Assembly: GCF_016808335.1 (NCBI RefSeq)
Contig: NC_053150.1
Coordinates: 45,411,607-45,475,606 of the forward strand
Direction of reading: 5' to 3'
Length of the DNA stretch: 64,000 nucleotides
Origin: Panicum virgatum
Taxonomy: Eukaryota; Streptophyta; Magnoliopsida; Poales; Poaceae
The position numbers were made by a program, and so were the translations under genes. Position 1 is the stretch's first letter. Each line of letters starts with the position of its first letter. This document shows positions 35,501 through 47,757 of this stretch, in pieces. The notes beneath the pieces are model-generated. The model saw only the letters and a list, made by a program, of their open reading frames with translations, was not told where the DNA came from and did not search any database.

Positions 35501-37753
35501 CCGAGCAGCGCAGGCGCAGCAAGATCAACGACAGGTCGGTTGCAATAGCTCCCGATCTCATTCAGAAATGGTTGGCCGTGCTGTTTCTTTCATTCGATTG
35601 CTTGCGTGTCCTTGATGTCTAAGCGCACATATGTCAATAAACACGTTTTTTGCAGTTTAACATTGTAGTCAACTCGATTTGCACGCGAATGGTGTCTAGT
35701 CTAACAAATGTTTCGCTGGGAAATAGTCAAATAAGACACATATGCAAGACTAGAATGCAGCGACGTCTCTCATATATTTTTAGAACAAGGAATTAGGTAC
35801 CACATTAGATGTGGCTAAATGCCCGTTTCTCAGTGGAGATGTGGATATTTTATGGACTTCCTGGTACAATGTGTTCAAAAATCATGTGCTGTCCCTGAAA
35901 TGGATGCCTTTTCTTTTTATTTCCTGACAATATTATATTGGTATGCCATTAAGCAGTAAGCACTTTTCAGAACACTTAACATGCACTTGACCTAATGTTT
36001 CTACTCCTAATCCTTTTACAGATTCCAGATACTTAGAGAAATTTTACCACAAAATGACCAAAAGCGAGACAAAGCTTCATTTCTCTTAGAGGTAAGACAT
36101 CTCAACATTTTATTCTATCTAGACAAAGATCGCATTCCTTCTTAGTACAGACACGCAGCTCTCCTGCATATTCTAGACAATCTATTCCCATCTTGTTGTT
36201 TACCAATCTATCGACAACTTCGTAAATGCAGGTTATCGAATACATAAGGTTTTTGCAAGAGAAAGTACAAAAGTACGAGGTTTCGCACCCAGAATGGAAC
36301 CAAGAAAACGCAAAGCTCATGCCATGGTCTAACATCTACTTCCGATCGTCTTGGAAAAATTCACAGGTAAACTATTAAAGCAACTTTATCTTGCGCACAT
36401 TGAGGCTTCTGACGATGAGATTCTAACCATCATCTCATCTGAACCTTATCCTTGTGCTGCAGAACAAGGACGAAATAAATGGAGATATGGCCTCTGATCC
36501 ATCGCAACTTATAAAAAATGGTTCATCCCCACGATTCCCTTTTGCTGCAAAGCCTGAGGACCATAACAATGCAGGTGCATTTGAAACTGCTTCGGGTGCA
36601 CAGGAACAGGCAGAACCAAAGGGTTGTGTGCCCTTCAAACCGGCTGAAACTCCCGGCAAAATCACAAGTATGGTTTGCTTGATTTAGTTACCGGTTTTAC
36701 AATCTGGTATAGTTTATTCACTCCTTCAATGGAGCTATTGATCTCTGTAGCTCATGGAAGATGTTTTATTCATGTGCAGACACTGTTGCATCCCAGCAAC
36801 CAGCGCAATTGACAAATTCATCACCTTCAGACGGTTGTGCAGCGCCAAATGGAATGTTAAGCAACCCAGAATTGGCAATAGACGAGGGGACCATCAGTTT
36901 ATCAAGCCAATATTCCCAAGGGTATGCACCAATAATGGATCCTAAGAAAACATTTTTTCATACGTTTATTGAATCATCTGTATTTTTCTGTTTCTGTTTC
37001 TCCCAATGTTGTTTTGTTGTTGTATTTGTAGTGCTTGAAATATGTATAGCTTCTCAGTGAAAAAGAATATTTTATTTCTTCCTGATAACAGGTTGCTTAC
37101 TACGTTGAATCTTGCCCTTCAAAACTCGGGTATAGATTTGTCACAAGCTAGCATCTCGGTGCAGATCAACCTTGGTAAGCGGGCCATCAAGAGATCTGCT
37201 CCTGGGTCAAACTCCACCTCCAAGGTACAATATTCTGAAATCAAGATGCTCTAGGCTGTGTTTAAATCCGTAAAATGGTGGTAAAAAGAGTCACATCGGA
37301 CATCGGACACTATAGCACACTGTAGCACTTTTCGTTTGTTTGTGGTAATTGTTGTCCTATCATGACCTAACTAGGCTCAAAAGATTCGTCTGGTCGTGTA
37401 CATCAAAACTATACAATTAGTTTTTTTATTTACCTATATTTAATGCTCTATGCATAAGACAAAAGATTTGATGTGATAGATGAATAGTGAAGTTTGGAGA
37501 GAGAAATTTTGGAACTAAACACAGCCCTAGTCATACTATCAATCTGACATTCCCTGTATTTTGTTTGAGTGTCAGAACATTGTTGCAGTTTGTTCTGCTT
37601 TTCCTTGTGAAATTCTTATGAAGAAACCCCTTTGCATCACAGGATCTCATCAATCAAGCGTCCCGTGATCAAGAGATCGGGCACCAGCTGAGGTCAGGGG
37701 ATGCCGCTAGAGAACATTCCCAGGCAATTAAGCGCCATAAGTCAGACAGATGA
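32508..37753 (+). CDS. BIM1: BIM1-like bHLH transcription factor (BES1-interacting Myc-like), 11 coding exons
   Basis: Exons by splice signals and frame: 32508-32520, 32693-32800, 33760-33984, 35068-35271, 35405-35534, 36022-36091, 36232-36366, 36463-36667, 36780-36921, 37092-37224 and 37643-37753, for 491 residues. The N-terminus carries [18 protein letters not shown] and [11 protein letters not shown], typical of BIM1. The bHLH lies at about 209-267 ([20 protein letters not shown], then a helix ending LQEKVQKYE). H213, E217 and R221 mark an E-box binder. The C-terminal [20 protein letters not shown] motif is also BIM-specific. Family knowledge: BIM proteins heterodimerise with BES1/BZR1 and bind CANNTG sites in brassinosteroid response. 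The 13-nt first coding exon is the least certain exon. Introns 2, 3 and 10 each hold a MITE. The first three exons are duplicated at 10059-11182. Confidence 0.9.
33042..33388. mobile_element. MITE in BIM1 intron 2, absent from the left copy
   Basis: A 347-bp insertion with ends GGCCGTGTTTGGAT and, as reverse complement, GGCCATGTTTGGTTGG, flanked by AAA on both sides. The left copy has the empty site (GAGAAAAGTAG near 10585-10595) with a single AAA. It inserted after the duplication, or is a presence/absence difference between haplotypes. PIF/Harbinger-like by its 3-bp target duplication. Confidence 0.92.
34275..34609. mobile_element. MITE in BIM1 intron 3 that contains the duplication breakpoint
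   Basis: Left end GGGGTGTTTTG, right end GGATCCAAACAGGGCC, with internal GCGAGACGAATCTAATGAG and its inverted partner GGCTCATTAGATTCGTCTCG. Similarity to the left copy stops at 34386, about one third into the element. The flanks TGA and TAA are an imperfect 3-bp duplication. Confidence 0.8.
37254..37526. mobile_element. MITE in BIM1 intron 10
   Basis: A 273-bp AT-rich element with ends GGCTGTGTTTAAATCC and GGAACTAAACACAGCC, flanked by CTA on both sides. Exons 10 and 11 keep normal splice sites around it. Confidence 0.85.
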
Positions 37754-40700
37754 CAGATGATTCCTGCTCATTGCAGAAGCCCGCATGACCTGATCCATAT
37801 TTTGCGCTCCCCCCACAGCGGAGCCTCCATGTTTCGTGTGTATACTACGCTCGCTTCCCGTGACGGCTAGACAAACAAGACCATGCTGCTTGCTGCATTC
37901 TTTCATTCGATCGCGTCGCCGCTCTAGCGTTAGGCTGCTTCCCAAAAAGCTTCCATCGCAGATTGTGAAGCTGCTTCTGTCCATAGGCTTCCATTCATAT
38001 GACAAGTTGAGGTCGTCCCTATTCTGACGGGCCCCTCTTGTAACATATCCTGATGCTGAAATTCATTGCCACTGTGCAGACGCTTCAGAGCGAAACATCA
38101 ATGTGCTGTAACCTTTCTATGCTGCGTGCCCCTCTGTTCCTCTCACCACCCAATGACCTGAGAATGGCGCTGCCGTGCACTCCAGTGCTTTCGCCCTGCT
38201 CCATGGCAGCATTTTTGCATCAAGCACTGCAACGAATTCTGTGGCTGGCGATCACGTGAGTGGCGTCTGCCGTGTGCCGCACTAACGCGAAATCAGCTAT
38301 CCGGGCAGCGTGGTCTCGCAGGCCTGCCTTTGGTAGACTGGTAGCCTTTCCTTGTGATGGATGGAATTGCAATTGATGCCGGCCTGGCGAGTGGACTCCA
38401 CGAGCTTGACATTCCCCAGTCCGGGGGGAAAAAATCTCCAAATGGTTGATTAGTGGGGAGACCTGCAAGAACTCGATCCCCTCTGGTCATACAGGCATCA
38501 TGATCGCGGGAATCTTGCCGATCCGAAGTACGATCGACACGAGAGGGCACCGACGGGACGGAGCGCGCGTGCGAGAGGGGCCCCGCCCCAGCGTGCGCGG
38601 CGGCCGATCCTGCCGTGATCCTCCTCCACGGCCCCGCCGAGTGTGCGCCCACTCCTCCTAGTCCTGGAGGACCGAGGAGACCCCCGGCGTCGCGTCCGCG
38701 GTGACAGGTGCTGCTCCCCCCGATCTGATCCACCGATCGCGACGTGAGCTTGGGCCTGAGCGCGCCCCGCCATGGACTTTGACGGGGGCCCTCTCCGGGA
38801 CGCGATCGGATCCGTGACCGGACGGATCCGGAGGCGACGCGGACCGAGCGAGCGAGCGAGCGGCGGCACCCCCCGTGGCGGGGTTCCCAAGCTCCTCCGC
38901 GACGTGCCGGTGGACGTCGACTCGTGGGGGCGTTGGTGGCGCGCGTCGTCGGCGGACGGATTCGGCCGCGCCACCACCCATGTCGCCCGCCCCGCGGAGA
39001 ACGTCGCGCCACGTCGCCAAAAGGCAAAAGCCAAGCGGAGCGCGGCTGGCGCGCGCGCGCGGTCGAATAACGGAGGCGCCTCGAATGATAGGCGACGGCA
39101 CATGGCACGTCGAGCTGCTGAACAAGCCCAGCTCGGATTTGCTCCTGGTCCCATCGCGAGTGGACTCGTGATGATGGCAACGATCAACGAGGCAGCTGGC
39201 GAGGTGGCTTGGCTTGGAACCGCAGGAATTGGCGAGAAGAACGTCGTGGAGCATCTTCGACATGGGGGAACACAGAGAGAGCGCGGGAGGCGGCCGATTC
39301 CCGGTGGATCAGCGGGCGGAATCCAGTGCGATCCGATCGACTCCCGGCGCGGTCGTTCTCGGCGGATCCCCACGCGGCCCCCGCCGTAGGTCGTGCGCTG
39401 CGCCCAGCGGCCCGCGCGCGCACACGCGGCGACCGGCGAGCCGCTCCAGATGATGCGATGCGAGCCAACCAATGGGCCGGCTGGCTCGGGCGGGGCCATG
39501 TGCGCGTGGCGGCGCCGTGGACGCGACGCCGACCCGAGCTCCTCTGGCGCGACGGGCGACGCGGCACCACGGCACGGCACGGGCGCATGGGCGAGCCCAG
39601 CGAGAGCGCGGCCGCCACCGCCAGCGGGCAGAGGGTGGTCTGCGGTGGAGCGCGCGGGCGACGCGATTCCTTGCGTGATGCGTCGTCGCGCGTCGGAGGT
39701 GGACGGCGGCGGTCCATGCCGGGGCCCCACCCACGCGGCGACGGAGACCACCGTCCATGCCACACCATGTGCCGCGCCCGCGCGTTCAGCGCACGCAGGG
39801 GCGGGGGCGTACGGCCGGGCCGGCGGCCCGCGACCGAACGGAACCGAACAGAGCAGAGCATGCGGGGGCCACATGTGGGGGCGTTGTGCTTGGTCGGGAC
39901 TCGTGACCCGTCGCATGTTTCAGAGTCTCTGACGTGAGTGATGGGTCAGCGATGGAGCACCGGATCGCGTGGGATTACTTGCGGCCATTGGGCGAGTGAG
40001 CCTGATAGTGGACTAGTGGTACTGGTTGTTAGCCGTCGACCAATAGACGGCCAGCTGTGGCCTGTGCACGATGGCAGGTGAATTTTTTTCCGCTCTAAAA
40101 ACGTGGGTGGACCTAACTACAAACGAGACGACGAGGACCGACGGGGTCTCGCCGTCGAGTCTATGCTTTGGCCAATCCGGTCAAAATCAGCACCCAACTA
40201 ACGCTTGGTTAAGTCTCGTTTAGATCCAGATGCTTCTAGTTAATTAAATTTTAAACATTAGCATGCGTATATGATTGCTAGTGCGTCACACGGCAGGCGG
40301 GAGGCGGCGAAACAAGCACCAGCATTCCAGCAAGTAGAGGGTAGAGGTTTCCAGGAGCAGGTGGTTGGGCCCCACGGCGCGGGAGGCGGCCTGCAGGCAG
40401 GCGTCGGCTCGCGTGGGCCCCACGGTAGTACCGCCCGGCCCCACATCTCGCTGCCCAACGCGCCGCCCCGACGTGGCGCGCTCTGGACCACCCGAGCCGA
40501 GCCGGCGGTGGCCGACACGGCGCATGGTTCCGTTCCCGTCCCAACCCCACCGCACGGTAACTCGGCGGTGGTGGCTTCGCGACGGATGGGGCGCCGACAC
40601 GTCGGCCAAGGCCAGGCCGGCCGCTGTCGCCGGCTGCCCTGCTCGCCGCGGCCTCCGCCTCCCCGCCGCGCTAGGCTCCACGCGTGCGTGTACGGCGCGG

Positions 40701-41438
40701 CGGGCCGCGACGGGTGCCCCGTCCCTCGCGGTACAAACTGACAGCGATCACGCGCTCGGTCAATACCCAGCTGACGCACCGGCCCCACCGGGTCGCGTCG
40801 ACGCCTCGACGGTCGATCTCACGGCGGCGCCGCCCCTCACGTCACGCGCCGTGGGGGGCTCGTATAGGTCTTCCGCAATATGCACAATCAATTTATCTAT
40901 AAAGTCTATTATGGACTAGCTGATGATCCATTTAAAATTTTATTGAAAAAAATATTGAACCAACATCTCAAAAATATTAAACCAATATTGAACCAGAATC
41001 TCAAAAATATTGAACTAGCATCTCAAAAAATGTTGAACTAGCATCTCAAAAAATATTGAACAAATTTTTTTCTTCCATCTTCTTCTCCGTGCCGGCGGCT
41101 GCGCGGCGGCGCGCGTGGCCGGCCGGGGTGTGCGGCCCGCGGAGGCGCGTGTGGCTGGCGGGCGCGTGGCGGTGCGCAGGGCCGGCGGGGCCGTGTGGCG
41201 CGCGCGGGGCTCGCGGGGGCGAGCGGCGGCAGGGCGCGGGTGCCGGCGGCGCGCGGGAGGATCTGGGGGTAGAGAAAGGAAGGAGGAGTGAGGAAGCTAG
41301 GGTTTGGTTGGATCTAAGAGTTATAATTATTTGCACAAATCTCAGACACGAGAAGGTAAGTTAGAAAAACTCTTGCGGAAGATGGATAGGTTTTCTGCGC
41401 GCCGTGGCCTCTCTGGCCCGTGGAGCCTGGCCTGCGGG
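37754..41438. other. BIM1 3' UTR and GC-rich spacer, no gene recognised
   Basis: The first roughly 500 bases are the likely 3' UTR. From about 38490 to 40870 the sequence is strongly GC-rich with reading frames of up to 472 codons on both strands, but these are Arg/Pro/Ala-rich, overlap each other in several frames and show no domain. I treat them as composition effects. Around 40200 there is a MITE-like end (GTCTCGTTTAGATCC). From 41080 to 41280 is another GC-rich patch, then the hAT element begins. Confidence 0.5.
40953..41065. repeat. Short AT-rich tandem repeat, unit about 22-23 bp
   Basis: Four to five imperfect copies of a unit like TTGAACTAGCATCTCAAAAA separated by AT or ATG. The first and second copies are more diverged (CCAACATCTC, CCAGAATCTC). 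Confidence 0.8.
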
Positions 41439-44400
41439 TATAGTTGCCCAACGGGCCGAGCCTGGCCCGATCCGGCCCGGCACGATTAGCCCGGATAACT
41501 AATCGTGCCGGGCCGGGCCATCCCACTTGCCGAGCGCTGTGCACGGGGGCCTGTTTGGCGTGTCGGGCCGGCCCGATATGACAAGCGGGCTTCGTGAGCC
41601 GTGCCAGTCCGAGCCCGGCTAGGCATCTGCATCAGGCCGCCACTCCCTCGACTCAGAATGATTTCAAGATTTCAAATCTAAGATTCAAATTCACAAATAC
41701 ATTGAAATTTCACAGAATCACAGATACACAGTTCAAACTTAATCAATGATACATCATACACACAGATCACAGAACAGAAGCACATTTCATGATAACAAAT
41801 TTATTAAATTGAGCTGTTTTTTGTGCTGCCTCGTTAAAAACCTTTGTAGGTAAAACCCCACACCTCGTGAGGACAAAACCCTACAAAAGTAAAGAGTACA
41901 GCCAGCTCTAAATGTTCAAATGTTCATCACAAGTTCAAATCTTGAACTCCACAGTCCACACTACATAGTTATACAGATTCAACATCTAGGTATAAGTTTT
42001 CAAATGATTCTTCAAGTTCTTCATCCTCTATGAGATGCTGAAGTCTTGCATCAGCTTGCTCCCAGTCCTTGATCAGAGCCAACATCTTCACGACCTCAGG
42101 GCCCAGACGCCGTCGTCGCTCCTCGATAATCCTGCCAGTCATACTAAATGCAGATTTTGATGATATTGTTGAAAAAGGAACAATCATTACATCTCTAGCT
42201 AGAATTGAAAGAATAGGATATGATAGCTTATGCTCATGCCACCAGTGCAAGATATTAAAATCATCATCATACTGGTTAACAGTATCACTGTCCAGGTATG
42301 CAGACAATTCAGAACCAGATGCTAGAGAAGCACCAGAAGTTGCAGATTGCAACAGAGCACTAGCAGAGGTTCTTCTATGCAAGGAGGAAGTAGAACCAGA
42401 ACCAAGACTAGTAACAGAACCAAGAGTAGTACCAGACAAATTAGAACCAGAAGAAGAAGACTCACCACCAAAGATTCTTCCCCAAGCAGTTTTTCTCTTA
42501 CCTGTAGGGCCTGGTTGGGCAACCCTTTGCAATCTTACACCACCAAAATTCTCATCATACTTAGCAAAAATAACAGACAACTCAGCCCTTACCTCAGTCA
42601 AGTAGCATAAGTAATCATTACCATTAAGCTGAGATAGAAGTCTAAGAACATTGGTGAAACCTTTCAGCTTAGCCCTAGGGTCTAGTATAAATGCAAAGGA
42701 GTAGAGCATGGGTATGTCACACCAGTATTGCAAGAACTTATCTTTCATAGGAACCACAACTGATCTTAAGTCTCTATCATTTTCATAATTATTTAGATGG
42801 CTAGCTATCTCAAGAATATGAAGCAATATTAATGGAGATGTGGGGTAATAAACACCAGACATAACAACAGTGGAATCATAGAACTGTTCAAGAAATTCAA
42901 AAAAAAATTCAGCAACATACCAGTGCTGGTCTGTCAGGAGTGGCTGACCATCAACTAAAGGATGCTGAGTAGTGATGAAAACAGAGAATGTGGTCTTATG
43001 GGGCAGGAGATGTTTTAACATAAGATAAGTAGAATTCCATCTCACATCCATATCTAAACCAAACTTGCGAGGTCTTTCACCAACAGCAATGCAATATGAC
43101 TTGTATGCAGCAATGCGCTAGTTAAATGAGTTTAGAAATGATATAGCAGATCTAAATGCACCAAGCATTGGCTTAAACACTTCAAGACCAACCTTAACAA
43201 TAAGATTTATGATATGACAAGCACATCTTTGATGCAGGAACAAGCTACCAACATAACCAGACAAAACAGGGTTAAATTGATTAATAGCCCTAGTGTTAGC
43301 AGCAGCATTGTCTAGTGTAGCAGCAAAGATTTTATTAGTTAACCCATAATCAGTAATAACAGAAATAATACGCTCAGCAATATTCTCAGCATTGTGAGAC
43401 ACATCAATCAATCTGAGACCTAAGATCCTTTTCTCTAGTTGCCAATCAGCATTCACAAACTGAGCAACCACACTAAGGTAATCCTCCTTAGCATTGTCAG
43501 ACCAGATATCAGAAGTAAGAACAACAGAGGATACAAACTTCAAGCACTCAACAAGCTGAGCACGACGTTCAGTGAAGTACTTGGCAAAATTTCTAGTGGT
43601 TGTTTGCCTAGACACCTTAGCAAATTTAGGATTATGAGCAGTGGTAATGTACTCTTCAAAAGCATCAGACTCACCAATGCAAATAGGCAGGTCAAGACGA
43701 GCAATTAACCTACACAACTGAGTACGAGCTACTTCTGGTTTGTACTCCCAAAGGTGCACAGAACCATCAGGATTAAAACTTAAGTTGAGATTGAGCCATG
43801 GCATTTCGAGATTTCAAAACAGTGCATATAGGAATGTGCCGCTTCAAGTGACCAGTACCATGGGTTGATCTACCGGTGAGGTTTTTCTTGCAATGCTTGC
43901 ATCTAGCACCAGTTCGACGTTCCTTACCATCAATTACCTCGTAGATCTCATCAAAGTTTTTCCAGACCTTGGAGGTGGACGCCCTCCTCTTCCTGGTCGC
44001 GCCAGACTCAGTGGTAGCGGCGGTGCTCGCGCTGCCAGTGCCAGATCTAGGAGTCCCCTGAGGAAGGCCTCCTGGATCCAGGTCGATGGCCGCATTGCTG
44101 CCAAACAGTTCAGCGGCATCCGCAGACAGGTCATCCTCATCATCTCCGCGAAAGCCCATCGACCGCAACTCATTGTTGTAGGAGTCGGCGGCGGCCATCG
44201 CCGGTTTTCGGTCCCTCGCGGCCTGCACAAGGAGGAACATCTGTGAGGGGGATTCATGAGGAAGAAGGAGAAGAAATGCGAGTTTTGACTTACCTTTGGC
44301 CAGAGCACCGAAGACCGAAGTTGCCATCGACGCCCTCACCGGAGTTGCAGGCCACATAGACTCGTAAAGTGGGGAGAGGAGAATTCGTGAGGAAGAAGAA

Positions 44401-44795
44401 GAAAGGAGAGAATGCAACAACCAAAAGAGGAACAAAACAAGCAAAAGAAGGGAGTATGGATGAATCCATGGATAGGGAGCGCGCGGGAGACAACCAAACC
44501 TAGCAGCAGCAGTCCAGCACCACTGCCTCATGTCGTCGCCTCTCACCTTTCCCCTCCCCTTATATATTGCCGGCCGGCTCGGGCGGGCGGGTTACGTGGG
44601 CCTTCGTGCTCACGGGCTGGCCCACGTGCCGAGTCGGGCTGGCCCACGTGCCTGAGGCGCGGGCCAGGCACGGCACGACGCCCGTGCCGGGCCGGCCCAG
44701 GCCCGTTTACCTTCGTGCCAGACTGGGCCGTGTACTGGGCCCAATTCCCGTGCTTCGAGCCAGGCCACGGGCCTGGGACCTGATGGAAAACTATA
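41439..44795 (-). mobile_element. hAT-superfamily DNA transposon with perfect 8-bp target duplication
   Basis: A 3357-bp element beginning TATAGTTGCCCAACGGG and ending ...CATCAGGTTTTCC-type sequence that closes with AACTATA on the plus strand. The direct repeat CCTGCGGG flanks it at 41431-41438 and 44796-44803. The outermost 150-200 bases at both ends are rich in GGGCCGGCCCGGCACG-like units, the usual subterminal arrays of hAT elements. A single transposase gene is on the minus strand. The perfect target duplication implies a fairly recent insertion. The terminal inverted repeat is short (TATAGTT) with weaker similarity inside it. Confidence 0.9.
41969..44198 (-). pseudogene. hAT transposase gene broken by one frameshift and one nonsense codon
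   Basis: Reading starts at ATG 44198. The N-terminal part has a nuclear basic patch (TRKRRAS) and a BED-type zinc finger (CKHCKKN, then H and C/H ligands in GTGHLKRHIPIC). Frame 1 ends with TAA at 43773-43775, where a run of four Ts (43775-43778 on the plus strand reads AAAA) is one base too long for NPDGS to follow in frame. Frame 2 (43118 to about 43775) holds the RNase-H-like core, including TSDIWSDNAKEDYLSV and TLDNAAANTRAINQF. It stops at TAG 43118-43120, after FLNSFN. The third part resumes in the same frame with WNSTYLML and ends with the DUF4413-like and hAT C-terminal dimerisation regions (LSYPILSILARDVM, SAFSMTGRIIEERR). Family members are one continuous protein, so both breaks are disabling unless they are sequencing errors. 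Confidence 0.88.
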
Positions 44796-44894
44796 CCTGC
44801 GGGGGTCTAGCCGCTAGTCCATCGGGGTACTCGCTGGGATGGCGTATTGGCGTGAACCCGCGAGCACGTCGCCATCGCCATAACCGCGACGCGA

Positions 44895-44901
44895 CCATAA
44901 A
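44895..44901 (+). promoter_or_regulatory. Possible TATA-like element of the Dof gene
   Basis: CCATAAAGAG about 160 bp upstream of the Dof ATG and only 100 bp from the right end of the hAT insertion. Weak match. Confidence 0.4.
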
Positions 44902-45060
44902 GAGAGAAGCCTAGCGAACCCCCGGCGGCAACCGTCCGTCCCCCTCGCGTTCGTGTGCTTTCAGTTCCCACTCCCTCCTCCCTCCTCGCCGCCCCCGCTC
45001 TCCTCCCTCTCCGCCGCGGACGGGCGCGGGCCCAGGCAGGCACCGACGGCGCCGTCGCGC

Positions 45061-45819
45061 ATGCAGGAGGCGGTGGCCGCGGCCGCGGCCGAGCCGGGCC
45101 GCCGGCCGGCGCAGCAGCAGCAGTTCGCGGGCGTCGACCTCCGCCGGCCCAAGGGCTACGCCGCGCCGGCGGCGGGCCAGCCTGCGGAGGGGGATCCCTG
45201 CCCGCGGTGCGCGTCGCGGGACACCAAGTTCTGCTACTACAACAACTACAACACCTCGCAGCCGCGCCACTTCTGCAAGGGCTGCCGCCGCTACTGGACC
45301 AAGGGCGGCACGCTGCGCAACGTCCCCGTCGGCGGCGGCACCCGCAAGAAGCCCTCGTCCTCGCCGCCCTCGTCCTACGCGGCCGCCGCCAACTCCGACA
45401 AGCCCAGGAAGCCGTCCAAGAAGAAGCGCCGCGCCGTCGCCCCGCCCCCGGAGCCCGCTCCAGCCGCCACCGCCGCCGCCGCCGCTGCAGCAGCCACCGA
45501 CGCCCCCAAGACGGAGACGATCGAGGCGACGACGGCGACCACGACGACGACGGCGACACCGGCGACGACCGACCCCGCGAGCGAGATCACCACGGAGCTC
45601 GTGGTCCCGGCGGCGGCGGAGGAGGAGGACTCCCTCGCCCACCTGCTGCAGCCGGACGTCGCGCTGGGGCTCGGCATCTCCGAATTCCCGGCCGGGAAGG
45701 GGCTGGACGTGGAGCCGGACTCGTTCGAGTGGCCCGCGGCGTTCGACCTGGGCGCGTGCTGGGGCAGCGCCGGGTTCGCCGACCCGGACCCCGCCGGCCT
45801 GTTCCTCAACCTCCCGTGA
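45061..45819 (+). CDS. Dof-domain zinc-finger transcription factor
   Basis: A 252-residue intronless protein. The Dof domain runs from about residue 47 to 97: [18 protein letters not shown], then [20 protein letters not shown] and NVPVGGG. Zinc ligands are C47, C50, C72 and C75 in the fixed CX2CX21CX2C spacing. A lysine/arginine-rich segment ([12 protein letters not shown]) follows and is a probable nuclear signal. The middle is Ala/Thr-rich and the C-terminus is acidic and aromatic ([16 protein letters not shown]), suggesting an activation region. Dof proteins bind AAAG cores. The start is the first ATG in frame; an upstream GTG at 44953 is not a plausible start. The hAT element inserted at 44795 truncates the available promoter to about 265 bp. 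Confidence 0.95.
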   Translation: MQEAVAAAAAEPGRRPAQQQQFAGVDLRRPKGYAAPAAGQPAEGDPCPRCASRDTKFCYYNNYNTSQPRHFCKGCRRYWTKGGTLRNVPVGGGTRKKPSSSPPSSYAAAANSDKPRKPSKKKRRAVAPPPEPAPAATAAAAAAAATDAPKTETIEATTATTTTTATPATTDPASEITTELVVPAAAEEEDSLAHLLQPDVALGLGISEFPAGKGLDVEPDSFEWPAAFDLGACWGSAGFADPDPAGLFLNLP

Positions 45820-47757
45820 CGGCGGACACCGCGTCGTGCTCCGGGCCGTTCTGCGCGCCGGCTCCTACGCCGGCTGCTCAGGTGTGGGTTTTGCGACCGA
45901 CCTGATCAACGGTTCTCTTCTTTGCAGCTTAACTAGTGGTACATGATAACATGCTTTGGGGTATATGATATGATCGTGACGACGACGACGACCTTGATTT
46001 TAGCTTTGTTTTTGGGAGGTCAACTAGTGGCTAACTCTACAGCTCCGGGGTGGTGTTTCATCTGTCTATAGACTGAGCTTTGTTTGAGCTTCTTCTTAAA
46101 TGGTTATGCACAAGTTCATTTTCTTTTGCAAATCTCTTCTCCCTGGTCTCTCATCTCGATGCCCTCATCCTCGTCGATCCGCCGGGGCCTGCGGGAAACG
46201 TTTGATTTTTCTGTGTTCACTCTGGCGCAAGAGCAAGATCGTGATGTTCATCAGCAAATTTGGAGTCGAATGACAGTTACCTAGCTAAGCTCCTAGCCCG
46301 AGAAGGGAGGAGCGGCTGATGGCTGTTGGCACGTCGACGACGCCACGATTCGCCGGTGGGTCGGTTCCGGCCGCCGAAGCAACGACCCAGAAGATTCTTC
46401 GGCATCGATGCCTCATCGGGGAGCGGTGAGCCTCGAGTGGATGATTCCCCGGCTCCAGCCAGCCTGACGCGCACGACCCATGATTCCGAGCGCGCGGTGG
46501 GGGAGAGGAGAGCCATCCCGTCTCGTCCACCACCCGGGCGCCGCCGCGCGGCGAGGCATCCGATTCCCGCGGCGGCCGCCTCTCGGCGTCACGTACGCGT
46601 GCGTCTCGCGGCATCATTCGCCGACGCCCGTGGCCGCGCCGCGTGACCGGCCGGCCGGCCGGCCGCCTGGCGTGGCCTGCGCGCGCGCGGTTCAGGGAAT
46701 AATTGCTTGCGCGCGGAGCAGCGGTAGGGCGCGGTTGGCGCCGACGCCGAACTCTCCAACCCCACTTGTCCGGCAAGTAGGACCGGCAGGCGCCGCCCCG
46801 CCCCGCACACGCACGGGGTTGGGGGCGGTGTCGTGCCTGCGTTCGGGCCGTGCCGTGTCGCGCGGCGCGTCCGGTTTCGGTTGGACGTCGCGGTCCGCGG
46901 CTTGAATGGCGGGTGGGAGCCGGGTGCCGGTGCTTCATCATCGGTCGGTCAGCCAAGGGGGCCAAGGGGGCGGCATGGCGTCGACGACGCGCGCGCGACG
47001 CCGTGACCGCGACGGGTGGGGGCTTGTGGTGGGGCGCGCGCACGTCGGGGTCAGATCAGAGGCCGCTGCCGTTCGCCCGCGGCGCGGGCCCGGCGCGGCA
47101 CTCAGCAGCGGCGCCGGCGGCCTGCGTGAATCGTGGCGGGTGTCGCGGGCGCGTGCTGTCGGCAGCGGCGGCCAGGCCAGCGCATGGTCGCCGTCCGACG
47201 GGCGGATCCGGTGGTGGGCTGCGGGGCGGTTGCGCGGGCGCGTCACGTTGGAGCAATCTGTTGTCTACTGGAGTAGGAGTAGTACCTGCATACGCGCGTC
47301 GTGCCGGCGGGGTGGTTCGATGCGCGACGGCGACGCGCGGCCGCCGCGCGGCGGATCCGACGACGTGTCGACCGGCGGTTGGGTCGACGCCGTCAGTAGC
47401 AGACCTAACCTGGTACGGGGGGCAGAGCTGTCAGAGAACTGGTACGCGTGTCACCGCGTCGCTCCAAGGAGGGCCGCGTCATCGCCACGTTATCCGGGCG
47501 CCAGGTGGCGGAGCGCGACGCCTACCGACGGGTTGACGCTTGGCAGCCGCGCTGGACCATGGATTCAGGCACCCCCGGCGGGCTGGCAAGGAACCCGGCG
47601 ACCTGCCAGTATTAATATCCTACTTAGGCTGACCACAGCGGAGGGAGCAAAAGCAAATTTGCTCCTTCCTTGTTTCCCACGCCCTCTCTATTTACAGTGT
47701 CAAACAGTGCATCTACAGTGTCAAACAGTGTATTTGCTCCTTCCACTGTGGACGGTT

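Noticed and set aside
38498..39916. A 472-codon minus-strand frame in GC-rich spacer
   Set aside because: Arg/Pro/Ala-rich in all overlapping frames, no domain, no promoter or splice support; long frames are expected at this GC content.
44953..45060. N-terminal extension of the Dof protein
   Set aside because: It starts with GTG and looks like 5' UTR; ATG 45061 is the first in frame.
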